Source: Chryseobacterium ginsenosidimutans (lineage in GTDB: Bacteria; Bacteroidota; Bacteroidia; Flavobacteriales; Weeksellaceae). From it: DNA of 64,000 bases. The translations under genes were made by a program, and so were the position numbers. The stretch covers positions 1,719,001-1,783,000 of the forward strand of contig NZ_JAUSXC010000001.1 in NCBI RefSeq assembly GCF_030823405.1, written 5' to 3'. Shown in pieces: positions 15,443-23,584 of the stretch (positions within the stretch are counted from its first letter, which is position 1; each line of letters begins with the position of its first letter). The notes under the pieces were generated by a model. The model saw only the letters and a list, made by a program, of their open reading frames with translations, did not search any database and was not told the origin of the DNA.

Positions 15443-16990
15443 CTATTTTTTAATAAATTTAAAGTTTTGGATTTTATCTTTGGAAACAATCTGTAAAATA
15501 TAATTTCCTTTTGATAAGGAACTGATCGTAATCGTATCCTGATTCAGTTTTCCACTCATTACCATTCTTCCGCTTGTGTCTAAGATTTTATAGTCTATTG
15601 CGTCATGAATAAGATCGGTATGGATGTTGTCTGTCGCAGGATTCGGATATATTCCTCCAGATTTTTTCAAAGAATTGTCTGATGTTGAAAGAAAACAGCT
15701 TCCCTGAGTATCACCACTGAAAAGCCATCCTTTACTAAGTAACATATCTCTTTTAATCACAGCATTTGAAGCATATTGTAAAGAACTTAATAATCCAAGG
15801 GCAATATTATTGGCTGTGTTTGGATTATCTGCCCATCCGGAAAGAGTTTTGCTGTAATTTTCGCAATTTAATACGGTTTGAAATAACATATTGCTACCAT
15901 TGGTTAAAGCTGCTAAATTCCAATTTCCAAGAGATTGATTAAATGTAAGATCTCCGGAAAGCATTAGTCCCATACTCGTAACTTTACTCACATTCCATGA
16001 TTCGATAGGCTGGTTGAAGCTTGTGCATCCGTGAAGCATGTGTCCCATAAGTGTTACTTTTGAGGTATTCCAATTACCGATAGGCTGATCAAAATATGTA
16101 TTGTAATGAAACATCCCTTCCATATTGGTAACATTGGAAGTGTCCCAATTGTTTATCCTTTCATTAAAACGGGTACTGCCGAATGTCCATGCCATATTTT
16201 TTACATTCGAGGTATTCCATGCATTTAAATCTTGATTAAAAAGACCTCTTCCTGCAAACATATAACTGATATCCTGTGCTGAAGACATATCCCATGAATT
16301 GAAATAAGGCGGATTAAAAACATCTGTAAACAATGTATTATCGCCGAGACGTGAAAACATAGAACCGAAATTTATGATATGCGATGTATCCCAATTCTGC
16401 ATAGAAGGGGCTCCATTAAAACTTGGAGTATTGCTAAACATAAACGAAGCGTCTGTTACATTATTCAGATTAGGAATATCTGTTGCTGTAAGTTTTAAAA
16501 GTCTGCAGGTTGCAAAAGCACCATTCATAGAAAGCCACGAAATATCTCCCCACTGCTCAATTTCCAGGATTTTGTCTGAGCTTCCGAACGCCTCCCAAAT
16601 CGGAAGAATCATTTCTCCTAAATTAACTAATGTCGCTTCCCCGAATCTTATTTGTTTAAAAGTTCCGCTTCCGTTTCTTACCTTTACTTTATACTTTGCT
16701 GCAGCCGAACCTCCGGGATTCAATGGAGTTCCGAAATCTATCAGAACCTGTTTCGTGGAAGTCACATTATTCATTGTACCGCTATGAGCAGGAAATCCTA
16801 CTTCTTCCCAATTAATAGAATAGTTTTCACCAATTCCCGGAAACCAGATTTGATCTGATGTTGCAGCATACGGTGCATCTACAGTGGTTGTAGTGGTAAG
16901 ACCGGGTTGCCAAGTGGTGATAAAGTCGTTTTGCGCTTTTGTTATCTGTAAAATAAAGAATAAAGTAAGAACGAAAAGTTTTTTAAACAT
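15443..16990 (-). CDS. DUF285 (BspA-like) repeat surface protein with T9SS sorting domain, copy 1
   Basis: A 515-residue secreted protein with a signal peptide (MFKKLFVLTLFFILQITKAQ). An N-terminal domain shared with its two neighbours has WFPGIGENYSINWEEVGFP and VLIDFGTPLNP. About seven repeats of some 25 residues follow, of the form NWDTSNVTNMEGMF, the DUF285/BspA-like leucine-rich-repeat pattern. The C-terminus is a type IX sorting domain: GIYPNPATDNI, then a ILDTSGRMV strand and GNYILQI, ending FKFIKK. It should cross the outer membrane through the PorU/PorV machinery, whose genes lie about 9 kb away, and sit on the surface. BspA-type proteins bind host or matrix proteins in oral bacteria; the role here is unknown. 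It is last of three tandem copies. Confidence 0.88.
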   Translation of the reverse strand: MFKKLFVLTLFFILQITKAQNDFITTWQPGLTTTTTVDAPYAATSDQIWFPGIGENYSINWEEVGFPAHSGTMNNVTSTKQVLIDFGTPLNPGGSAAAKYKVKVRNGSGTFKQIRFGEATLVNLGEMILPIWEAFGSSDKILEIEQWGDISWLSMNGAFATCRLLKLTATDIPNLNNVTDASFMFSNTPSFNGAPSMQNWDTSHIINFGSMFSRLGDNTLFTDVFNPPYFNSWDMSSAQDISYMFAGRGLFNQDLNAWNTSNVKNMAWTFGSTRFNERINNWDTSNVTNMEGMFHYNTYFDQPIGNWNTSKVTLMGHMLHGCTSFNQPIESWNVSKVTSMGLMLSGDLTFNQSLGNWNLAALTNGSNMLFQTVLNCENYSKTLSGWADNPNTANNIALGLLSSLQYASNAVIKRDMLLSKGWLFSGDTQGSCFLSTSDNSLKKSGGIYPNPATDNIHTDLIHDAIDYKILDTSGRMVMSGKLNQDTITISSLSKGNYILQIVSKDKIQNFKFIKK

Positions 16991-17007
16991 GTTTATATTT
17001 TCAAGGT

Positions 17008-18570
17008 TTATTTTTTGATGAATTTAAATGATTGGCTTTTCCCTCTGGAATTAATCTGTAAAATATAATTCCCGGTAATTAAAGCGTGAATATTTATTTC
17101 TCCGTTAGCTAAAATCCCTCTTGCAATGATTCTTCCGCTTTGGTCGAAAATCGTATAGTTTTTAGCATCAGAGTTTCTTACGTAAATAAAATCTGTTGCA
17201 GGATTTGGATAAATACCTGTTTCACTTTTATTTTTTATATCAGAAGTTCCCAAAAAGCTGCATTCAGATACAGAATCTCCTGTAATTGCCCAACCTTTAC
17301 CTATAAGGATATTTCTTTCGTTGATAACTGCGACGGAGTAGATCAGCGGACTTAGACTTTGTAAATAAATATTATTGGCTGTATTCGGATTATGAGCCCA
17401 TCCATAAAGAATTTTACTGTAATTTTCACAATTGACTCCTGAGTCAAGGAACATATTACTTCCCGAAACAAGAGCCGGAATATTCCAATCCTGTAAACTT
17501 TGATTAAAACTTGTGGCTTCAGTGAACATTGTATTCATATCAGTTACTTTACTTGTGTCCCAAACATTAATAGGTTGGTTGAAGGCATTACATCCATGAA
17601 ACATATGTCCCATATTTGTTACATTAGATGTATTCCATTGATCGAGCGGTTGATTGAAAACAGGATTAAAATGAAACATAAAAGTCATATTAGTAACTTT
17701 AGACGTATTCCAATTGTTCATTGGTTGATTATAAACATCCATTTCTGCGAGCATATAAGCCATATTAGTTACTTTTGAAACATTCCAGCTGTTCAAATTC
17801 TGATTGAAGATTTTTCTTCTCATTAACATATAACTGAGATCTTCGGCTGAAGACATATCCCATGATCCTATGGGTGCATTGAAAGATTCATTCAGCGCAA
17901 AGCCTACAGGTGGGGTAGTAAGATATCCGAACATATATTTGAAGTTCTTAATGTGAGAAGTATCCCAATTTGCCATAGAAGGAGCTCCTTTAAAATTAAA
18001 AGCATTATTGAACATCATCGAAGCATCTTCCACATTAGAAAGGTCCGGAGAATCTGTGGCAGTAAGCTCTATGTTCATACATTGTGCAAAAGCATTATTC
18101 ATTGATGTCCAGTGGATATTTCCCCATTGCTCAATTTCAGTGATTTTATTTGTACTTCCTGAAGTTGAAATAACAGGAAAATCCAAAATAGGACTTGAAG
18201 AAATTGTATTTTTTCCGAATTTTATTTGTCTGAAAATACCGTTTCCATTGGATACTTTTACTCTATAAGCCGCATCTGCCGGATTAGGATTGAAAGGAGT
18301 TCCGAAATCTATTAAAACACGTTCGGCAGAAGTTACATCATTCATTATTCCAGTGTGTGAGGGAAAACCAACTTCCTCCCATACAATTCTGTAATTCTCC
18401 CCAATTCCGGGAAACCAGATTTGCCCGTCTCCAGCTGCAGAAGGCATTACAGGGTTTAGTAAATCATGTATTGAAGTATTTGGTTCCCATATGGTTATGA
18501 ATTCATTTTGTGCGCTTACAATCTGACTAAAAAAGAACAGAAAAATCAGAAATGAGATTTTTTTTATCAT
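17008..18570 (-). CDS. DUF285 (BspA-like) repeat surface protein with T9SS sorting domain, copy 2
   Basis: A 520-residue paralogue of the genes on both sides. It has a signal peptide (MIKKISFLIFLFFFSQIVSAQ), the shared N-terminal domain (IWFPGIGENYRIVWEEVGFP) and about seven DUF285 repeats (NWNTSKVTNMTFMF, QWNTSNVTNMGHMF, VWDTSKVTDMNTMF). It ends with a T9SS sorting domain containing GIYPNPATDFIYV, IFDQSGRII and GNYILQI, ending FKFIKK. It is 17 bases upstream of copy 1 and 18 bases downstream of copy 3, so one operon. Copies 1 and 2 are closest in repeat number and length; copy 3 is shorter. Confidence 0.88.
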   Translation of the reverse strand: MIKKISFLIFLFFFSQIVSAQNEFITIWEPNTSIHDLLNPVMPSAAGDGQIWFPGIGENYRIVWEEVGFPSHTGIMNDVTSAERVLIDFGTPFNPNPADAAYRVKVSNGNGIFRQIKFGKNTISSSPILDFPVISTSGSTNKITEIEQWGNIHWTSMNNAFAQCMNIELTATDSPDLSNVEDASMMFNNAFNFKGAPSMANWDTSHIKNFKYMFGYLTTPPVGFALNESFNAPIGSWDMSSAEDLSYMLMRRKIFNQNLNSWNVSKVTNMAYMLAEMDVYNQPMNNWNTSKVTNMTFMFHFNPVFNQPLDQWNTSNVTNMGHMFHGCNAFNQPINVWDTSKVTDMNTMFTEATSFNQSLQDWNIPALVSGSNMFLDSGVNCENYSKILYGWAHNPNTANNIYLQSLSPLIYSVAVINERNILIGKGWAITGDSVSECSFLGTSDIKNKSETGIYPNPATDFIYVRNSDAKNYTIFDQSGRIIARGILANGEINIHALITGNYILQINSRGKSQSFKFIKK

Positions 18571-18588
18571 TTTACTATTGTTTGATAT

Positions 18589-19911
18589 TTAGTTTTTTAT
18601 GAGTTTAAAAGATTGGGTTTTATCTTTTGCGATAATCTGTAAAATATAATTTCCTTTCACTAAATAACTTATATCTATTTTTTCTTCATTTAAAATGTTT
18701 TGAAGAATGATTCTTCCGCTTTGGTCAAGAATTTTATAGCGGTTTGAACCTTTTAAATTTTTAACATAAATAAAATCGGTGGCAGGGTTTGGGTAGATTG
18801 AAGTTTCATTTTTTAACGAGTCTTCTGATGCGGAAAGGATAGAATTACATTCTGCGTTATAAGAATCTCCGGAAATTATCCAGCCTTTAGATGTAATAAG
18901 AAAATTTCTTGCGTTTACAGCTTGAGGATGAGAATAAACCAAAGGTGAAGCACTTGAAAGATTGATGTTGCTTGGAGCGGCAGAGCTCAAACTCCAGCCG
19001 TAAAGTGTATTGTCATAATTCTCGCAACTCATTCCTGAATCGAGAAACATATTCTGAGCAGTAGTAAGAGAATTTAGATTCCATTGTCCTAAATTTTGGT
19101 TAAAAGATGTTTCATGGAACATTTCGGTCATGTCAGTAACTTTTGAAGTATTCCAGTTTCTGATATCCTGATTAAATAAAGTAGAACCGTGAAACATATG
19201 CTCCATTTGGGTTGCGTTGGAAGTATCCCAATTATTAAGGGGTTGATTAAATGAAGTATAATCAAACAAGTAAGACATATTTGTTACATTTGAGACATTC
19301 CAATTTCCTACAGGTGCATTAAAGTTGATGGCTTCCCCAAACATATTGTACATATTGGTAATCGTTGAAGTATTCCAATTATTAAAACTGGCATTTCCCG
19401 TTAATGATCCACAAAGGAAGAACATTTCTTTGGTTGTAGTAACAGAACTTAGATTTGGGACATCTGTTGCAGAAACGTTCATGTCTGCACAAAGAACAAA
19501 AGCGTTATCAAATGTTGCCCACTGGATATTTCCCCACTGTGCAATATCAATAATTTTGTACATATCCGTGCATGAATATATAGGAGATAAGGTACTGTCA
19601 TAAAATCTGACCTGATTAAAACTTCCGCTTCCGTTACTAACTTTTATACGGTAAGTTGCATTCGCAGATATTGGGTTTGAAGGAGTTCCGAAGTTAACAA
19701 TAAATTCTTTATTAGATGTGATATTGTTTATCGTTCCATTATGAATAGGATATCCTACTTCTTCCCAAGATACGTTAAAATTAGTACCTCTTCCCGGAAA
19801 TTTTATCTGCTGAGCCGTTCCAGGCTTCCAAATAGTAATAAATTCGTTCTGAGCGTAAGTGATTTGAATTAACGAAATAAATATAAATAAGGTTAGTAGT
19901 TTTTTTAACAT
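18589..19911 (-). CDS. DUF285 (BspA-like) repeat surface protein with T9SS sorting domain, copy 3
   Basis: A 440-residue paralogue and the first gene of the three-gene unit. ATG 19911 (MLKKLLTLFIFISLIQITYAQ) starts a clean signal peptide; a GTG at 19938 in frame would spoil it. It has only about five DUF285 repeats (NWNTSTITNMYNMF to QWNLNSLTTAQNMF), two fewer than its neighbours, so the arrays have gained or lost repeats. The T9SS sorting domain reads SIYPNPATDFIYV, ILDQSGRII, GNYILQI, ending FKLIKN. A -7-like element TACTTTTG lies on the minus strand at 19945-19938. Confidence 0.88.
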   Translation of the reverse strand: MLKKLLTLFIFISLIQITYAQNEFITIWKPGTAQQIKFPGRGTNFNVSWEEVGYPIHNGTINNITSNKEFIVNFGTPSNPISANATYRIKVSNGSGSFNQVRFYDSTLSPIYSCTDMYKIIDIAQWGNIQWATFDNAFVLCADMNVSATDVPNLSSVTTTKEMFFLCGSLTGNASFNNWNTSTITNMYNMFGEAINFNAPVGNWNVSNVTNMSYLFDYTSFNQPLNNWDTSNATQMEHMFHGSTLFNQDIRNWNTSKVTDMTEMFHETSFNQNLGQWNLNSLTTAQNMFLDSGMSCENYDNTLYGWSLSSAAPSNINLSSASPLVYSHPQAVNARNFLITSKGWIISGDSYNAECNSILSASEDSLKNETSIYPNPATDFIYVKNLKGSNRYKILDQSGRIILQNILNEEKIDISYLVKGNYILQIIAKDKTQSFKLIKN

Positions 19912-19921
19912 GTCAATAATT

Positions 19922-19945
19922 TGTGAATTAATTATCACAAAAGTA
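19922..19945 (-). promoter_or_regulatory. Putative promoter and operator of the DUF285 operon
   Basis: On the minus strand TACTTTTG (19945-19938) matches TAnnTTTG, about 26 bases before the ATG at 19911. Partly overlapping it, TGTGA-N8-TCACA (19922-19939) is a dyad resembling Crp/Fnr sites, placed near the expected transcription start. No good -33 TTG is seen at standard distance. Confidence 0.35.
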
Positions 19946-20030
19946 AAAAAAACTTTAAAATAAAGAATAATTTATAATTGAAAATCAAAAACTTTAACAA
20001 TAATACTTTTTTACCAAACCTACTATAAAT

Positions 20031-20058
20031 AAAAAACTCTCCGAATCGAAGAGTTTTT
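20031..20058 (-). terminator. Terminator after the YiaA/B gene
   Basis: AAAAACTCT (20032-20040) pairs with AGAGTTTTT (20050-20058) around a 9-base loop; read on the minus strand it follows the yiaA/B-like stop codon directly and ends in T. Confidence 0.75.
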
Positions 20059-20061
20059 ATT

Positions 20062-20454
20062 TTATTCCTGAAGCATATTGTCCCGGGTATTTTTCTGAAC
20101 AGCGATTGCACCGAAAAGTGCCAGTAAAAAGGCAAATCCGTAGAATCCTTTTTCGCTTGGCAGAATCGTGGCATTCCATAATCCGATAGCCAGTAAAACA
20201 ATGGAAGAAAGGGTAGCAAACCAACAGATCCCGTAATAAATATCTGTTACTTTAATATTCTCCAATCTGTCACGAACTGCTTTCTGTAAAGAAACTACAG
20301 CAAATAAACCGTATAATAAAATGGTAAAATAGTATCCTTTTTCATTAAGCTGCATTTCAGCTCTTACAAGACCTACTATAAAACCGATCATTCCAGCTCC
20401 TAAGGCAACCCACGATGCCGCTATAAATGCGTTTGATACATTTTGTTTTTTCAT
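20062..20454 (-). CDS. YiaA/YiaB-family inner membrane protein
   Basis: A 130-residue protein with four hydrophobic segments arranged as two similar halves. Each half ends in the family motif LQKAVRD (first) and VQKNTRDN (second), and each starts with an alpha-helical hairpin such as SWVALGAGMIGFIVGLVRAE. That matches the YiaAB two-helix domain duplicated. Function is not established beyond a membrane location. It stands alone, with a terminator behind it. Confidence 0.85.
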   Translation of the reverse strand: MKKQNVSNAFIAASWVALGAGMIGFIVGLVRAEMQLNEKGYYFTILLYGLFAVVSLQKAVRDRLENIKVTDIYYGICWFATLSSIVLLAIGLWNATILPSEKGFYGFAFLLALFGAIAVQKNTRDNMLQE

Positions 20455-20531
20455 GTTAATGTTTTTTTATAATCATCAAATATATCATTTTTATTCAATT
20501 AACCCCAATAACTGAAATGTGAAAATTTTAT

Positions 20532-20600
20532 TGTGCAAAAATTCCCCTCCTTTGGAGGGATGGCGAAAATTCGGAAGAATTTTGACGGGTGGTTTTTAAT
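20532..20600. repeat. Intergenic repeat with double hairpin
   Basis: CCCTCC (20545-20550) pairs with GGAGGG (20554-20559), followed by AAAATTC (20566-20572) pairing with GAATTTT (20577-20583), then GACGGGTGGTTTTT. I recall similar CCTCCTTTGGAGGG...GACGGGGTGG segments between genes in Chryseobacterium. There is no coding potential. It is part of the 377-base gap 20455-20831. Confidence 0.5.
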
Positions 20601-20649
20601 CGTGAAAAAGAATTATAAATAAGCTAATTAGCCGGGTAGTGTAAAATAT

Positions 20650-20755
20650 AGGGATTTCCCTAGCCCAGATAGTAGCGACATCCTTTTTGGTTACGAGCGG
20701 AGCGAAGCGAAGCCCGTAACCAAAAAGATATAGCGTATAGCTGGAAATAGCTCCT
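20650..20755 (+). repeat. Palindromic intergenic repeat, family A, copy 1
   Basis: The element runs from CCCTAGCCCAGATAGTAGCG to GCTGGAAATAGCTCC. The centre is a perfect 13-bp stem, CTTTTTGGTTACG (20683-20695) with CGTAACCAAAAAG (20715-20727), around a GCGAAGCGAAGC-rich loop. A 72-codon open frame across it on the minus strand (20814-20596) is judged an accident of the repeat. Copy 2 lies at 25964-26032 in the opposite orientation with the same ends but a different centre. Confidence 0.7.
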
Positions 20756-20765
20756 GAAAAAACAA

Positions 20766-20790
20766 AAACTCCCCAAAAATTGGAGAGTTT
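20766..20790 (-). terminator. Terminator after ahcY
   Basis: AAACTC (20766-20771) pairs with GAGTTT (20785-20790), with further CC/GG pairing inside. On the minus strand it lies 42 bases after the ahcY stop and is followed by TTTTTG. The stretch 20800-20827 (GATCCTTCAACAAGTTCAGG) resembles another short flavobacterial intergenic repeat. Confidence 0.5.
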
Positions 20791-20831
20791 GTATATTTTG
20801 AGATCCTTCAACAAGTTCAGGATAACATTTT

Positions 20832-22145
20832 TTAGTATCTGTAATATTCAGGTTTGAAAGGTCCTTTTACGTCAACACCGATATATTCAGCTTGTTCAGT
20901 AGAAAGAACTTCTAACTCAACACTTAATTTTTTAAGGTGTAAAGCAGCTACTTTCTCATCTAAATGTTTAGGTAACATATATACTTCGTTTCCGTAAGCT
21001 TCAGAATTAGTCCAAAGTTCAATCTGAGCCAAAGTCTGGTTAGAGAAAGAGTTAGACATTACAAAACTTGGGTGCCCTGTTGCGCAACCTAAGTTAACCA
21101 ATCTACCTTCCGCAAGGATGATTACTTCTTTACCTTCAATTGTATAGATGTCTACTTGTGGCTTAACTTCAGATTTTGTAGAACCGTAGTTTTCGTTCAA
21201 CCAAGCCATATCGATTTCGTTATCGAAGTGACCGATATTACAAACGACAGCTTTATCTTTCATTTTAAGGAAATGTTCTCCTCTTACAATGTTGAAGTTA
21301 CCCGTAGTAGTGATGATAATATCTGCATTATCAACAACAGTATCTAATCTTTTTACCTCATAACCGTCCATTGCAGCTTGAAGCGCACAAATTGGATCAA
21401 TTTCAGTAACAGTAACGATAGAACCCGCTCCTCTGAAAGATGCTGCAGTACCTTTACCTACGTCTCCGTATCCACAAACTACCACTCTTTTACCAGCCAA
21501 CATAAGGTCTGTAGCTCTTCTTACAGCATCCACTGCAGATTCTTTACATCCGTATTTGTTGTCAAACTTAGATTTAGTAACCGAATCATTTACGTTGATT
21601 GCAGGCATTACCAAAGTTCCGTTTTTCATTCTTTCGTACAATCTGTGAACTCCGGTTGTAGTTTCTTCAGAAAGTCCTTTAATATCTTTTGTGAATTCAG
21701 GGTATTTATCGAAAACCATGTTTGTTAAATCTCCACCGTCATCAAGAATCATATTCAATGGCTTTCTGTCTTCACCAAAGAATAAAGTCTGCTCGATACA
21801 CCAGTCGAATTCTTCTTCGTTAAGACCTTTCCATGCATAAACAGGGATTCCTGCAGCAGCAATGGCAGCAGCAGCGTGATCTTGAGTTGAGAAAATATTA
21901 CAAGAAGACCAAGTAACTTCAGCTCCTAAAGCTACCAAAGTCTCGATAAGTACAGCTGTTTGGATTGTCATGTGAAGACATCCTGCGATTCTTGCACCTT
22001 TAAGCGGCTGAGACGGTCCGTATTCTTCACGGATAGACATCAAACCGGGCATTTCTGCTTCTGCAAGAGTAATTTCTTTTCTTCCCCATTCTGCCAGAGA
22101 AATATCCTTAACTTTATAAGGAACGTATTGTGTTGTAGTACTCAT
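20832..22145 (-). CDS. ahcY: Adenosylhomocysteinase
   Basis: A 437-residue enzyme that splits S-adenosylhomocysteine to adenosine and homocysteine, with tightly bound NAD, in the cytoplasm. Visible landmarks: [36 protein letters not shown] loop [13 protein letters not shown] near residues 229-241, GHFDNEIDM, and the C-terminal FKPEYYRY with the conserved Lys-Tyr. An upstream in-frame ATG at 22232 exists, but the 29 added residues are hydrophobic and unlike the family; ATG 22145 ([12 protein letters not shown]) is preferred. TAATTTTG on the minus strand at 22191-22184 is a likely -7 element. Confidence 0.96.
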   Translation of the reverse strand: MSTTTQYVPYKVKDISLAEWGRKEITLAEAEMPGLMSIREEYGPSQPLKGARIAGCLHMTIQTAVLIETLVALGAEVTWSSCNIFSTQDHAAAAIAAAGIPVYAWKGLNEEEFDWCIEQTLFFGEDRKPLNMILDDGGDLTNMVFDKYPEFTKDIKGLSEETTTGVHRLYERMKNGTLVMPAINVNDSVTKSKFDNKYGCKESAVDAVRRATDLMLAGKRVVVCGYGDVGKGTAASFRGAGSIVTVTEIDPICALQAAMDGYEVKRLDTVVDNADIIITTTGNFNIVRGEHFLKMKDKAVVCNIGHFDNEIDMAWLNENYGSTKSEVKPQVDIYTIEGKEVIILAEGRLVNLGCATGHPSFVMSNSFSNQTLAQIELWTNSEAYGNEVYMLPKHLDEKVAALHLKKLSVELEVLSTEQAEYIGVDVKGPFKPEYYRY

Positions 22146-22308
22146 ATGTATGAATAAGTTTAAATTCGAATTATAATAAGATGCAAAATTACAATTAATA
22201 ATTAAGATATAAAAACGGAGTACCAGTTTCAACTATATGAAATTATACACAATAGAAAATTATTTTTCTTTATTCTAAATAAACTATTTTTGCGGAAATA
22301 ATCTTATT

Positions 22309-22839
22309 ATGAATCATACAAATATTCAGGAAGAAGCTAAAAAAGCAGCAAAACCATTGGCTCCTAAAGTAAAGGAATTAATTGAAAGATCTAGAAGTGT
22401 AATTTTGGGAACCGTAGATGCAGAAGGAACGCCTAATTCGAGTTATGCACCATTTGTAAAGCTAGGAAATACATTTTATATCTTGGTTTCTTTCATGGCA
22501 AAACATACTAAAAATCTTGCTGACGGAAAGAAAGCTTCAGTAATGTTTATTGAAGATGAGTCTGCTACAAAACAAATCTACGCTCGTGAGCGTTTGACAA
22601 TAGAAGCAACAACTTCTCAGATCGAAAGAGATTCTGAAACATGGAATGCTGTTGTTTCTGAATTAAAAGAAACTCATGGAAAAGTGGTTGATGTCATTTC
22701 TGAAATGAAAGATTTTATCTTAATCGGCCTGCATCCTGTGAAAGGTTCTTACGTGAATGGTTTCGGAAGTGCTTATTTTGTAGACGAAAACCTTGAAATT
22801 ATGGAACACAGAAACGATATCAATCATCAGTCAAAATAA
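22309..22839 (+). CDS. PNPOx-fold protein, HugZ-like
   Basis: A 176-residue split-barrel protein. RSVILGTVDAEGTPNSSYAPF near residues 30-50 is the typical first strands of the pyridoxamine-phosphate-oxidase-like fold. The C-terminus has HPVKGSYVNGFGSAYFV, which resembles the HugZ heme-degradation branch (GFG motif). HugZ members bind and open heme; whether this one does is not shown. TATTTTTG at 22285-22292 is a likely -7 element. It is monocistronic, with a terminator at 22845-22876. Confidence 0.78.
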   Translation: MNHTNIQEEAKKAAKPLAPKVKELIERSRSVILGTVDAEGTPNSSYAPFVKLGNTFYILVSFMAKHTKNLADGKKASVMFIEDESATKQIYARERLTIEATTSQIERDSETWNAVVSELKETHGKVVDVISEMKDFILIGLHPVKGSYVNGFGSAYFVDENLEIMEHRNDINHQSK

Positions 22840-22844
22840 CTTAT

Positions 22845-22876
22845 AAAGGCTTGGTCGAAAAGATTAAGCCTTTTTT
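22845..22876 (+). terminator. Terminator after the HugZ-like gene
   Basis: AAAGGCTT (22845-22852) pairs with AAGCCTTT (22866-22873) and runs into T6, six bases after the stop codon. Confidence 0.8.
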
Positions 22877-22969
22877 ATGCTTAAAATTTAATCTGCTATT
22901 TCAGAGCTTCAAAATAATCAGGCTTTACAATAACTATCTTTTTACTACTTTTACGCAATAAAATAATCA

Positions 22970-23584
22970 ATGCCTCTCTACCGTGATTTTTCTGATGACA
23001 ATGCCACTATTCTCGTATGGAAGTACGATGAAACAGAAGATTTGGATATCAATAAACTTTTAGAGTCCGAAAATGTTGAGAAAGTAAAAGATTATCATCC
23101 AAAGAAATTGTTAGAGGTTTTGATGGTTCGTAAATTGCTAAAAGGACTAAAACCGCATTCAAAAATATTATATAAAGACAGAGAACCTTTTTTGTCTCCA
23201 AAAGATGCAGAAATATCCATTACCCATTCTTTTCCGTTTGCTGCGATTGCAATTTCTAAAAGTAAAATCGGAATTGATATTGAGAAATTCAATCCTAAAA
23301 TTTTAAGGGTAATCGACAAATTCACTTACGAAAATGAAAGAGGCTTCATTCCTTTTGATAATGAAGTGACTTATTATACCATCATCTGGAGCGTGAAAGA
23401 GAGTATGTACAAGATTCATCATTCCAAACACTGGTCTCTGAAAAAGCATTATGAAGTAAGGCCTTTCGAGTTAAAATATCTTCATCAAATCAAATGCAGA
23501 GTTTATGATGATCTGATTTCAGACGAATTAAAGGCAAGAGTAGAATTCTTCGACGATTACTGTTTTACGATTGTTGAGGAATAG
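22970..23584 (+). CDS. 4'-phosphopantetheinyl transferase superfamily protein
   Basis: A 204-residue protein with the two Sfp/AcpT signatures: IGIDIEKF near residues 101-108 (Mg-binding Asp and Glu) and WSVKESMYK near residues 141-149. It moves the phosphopantetheine arm of CoA onto a Ser of a carrier protein (ACP or NRPS/PKS). No carrier protein or synthase gene is nearby, so it may serve fatty acid ACP or a remote cluster. The last 20 bases overlap the end of the convergent FUSC gene. Confidence 0.88.
   Translation: MPLYRDFSDDNATILVWKYDETEDLDINKLLESENVEKVKDYHPKKLLEVLMVRKLLKGLKPHSKILYKDREPFLSPKDAEISITHSFPFAAIAISKSKIGIDIEKFNPKILRVIDKFTYENERGFIPFDNEVTYYTIIWSVKESMYKIHHSKHWSLKKHYEVRPFELKYLHQIKCRVYDDLISDELKARVEFFDDYCFTIVEE

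Noticed and set aside
15443..19911. Regular 75-base periodicity suggesting a CRISPR or tandem repeat array
   Set aside because: The period corresponds to 25-residue DUF285 protein repeats in frame; units are diverged in DNA and there are no identical repeats or spacers.
20596..20814. 72-codon open frame on the minus strand between yiaA/B-like and ahcY
   Set aside because: It runs across the family A palindromic repeat and the ahcY terminator, has no signal or domain, and its codons simply follow the repeat.
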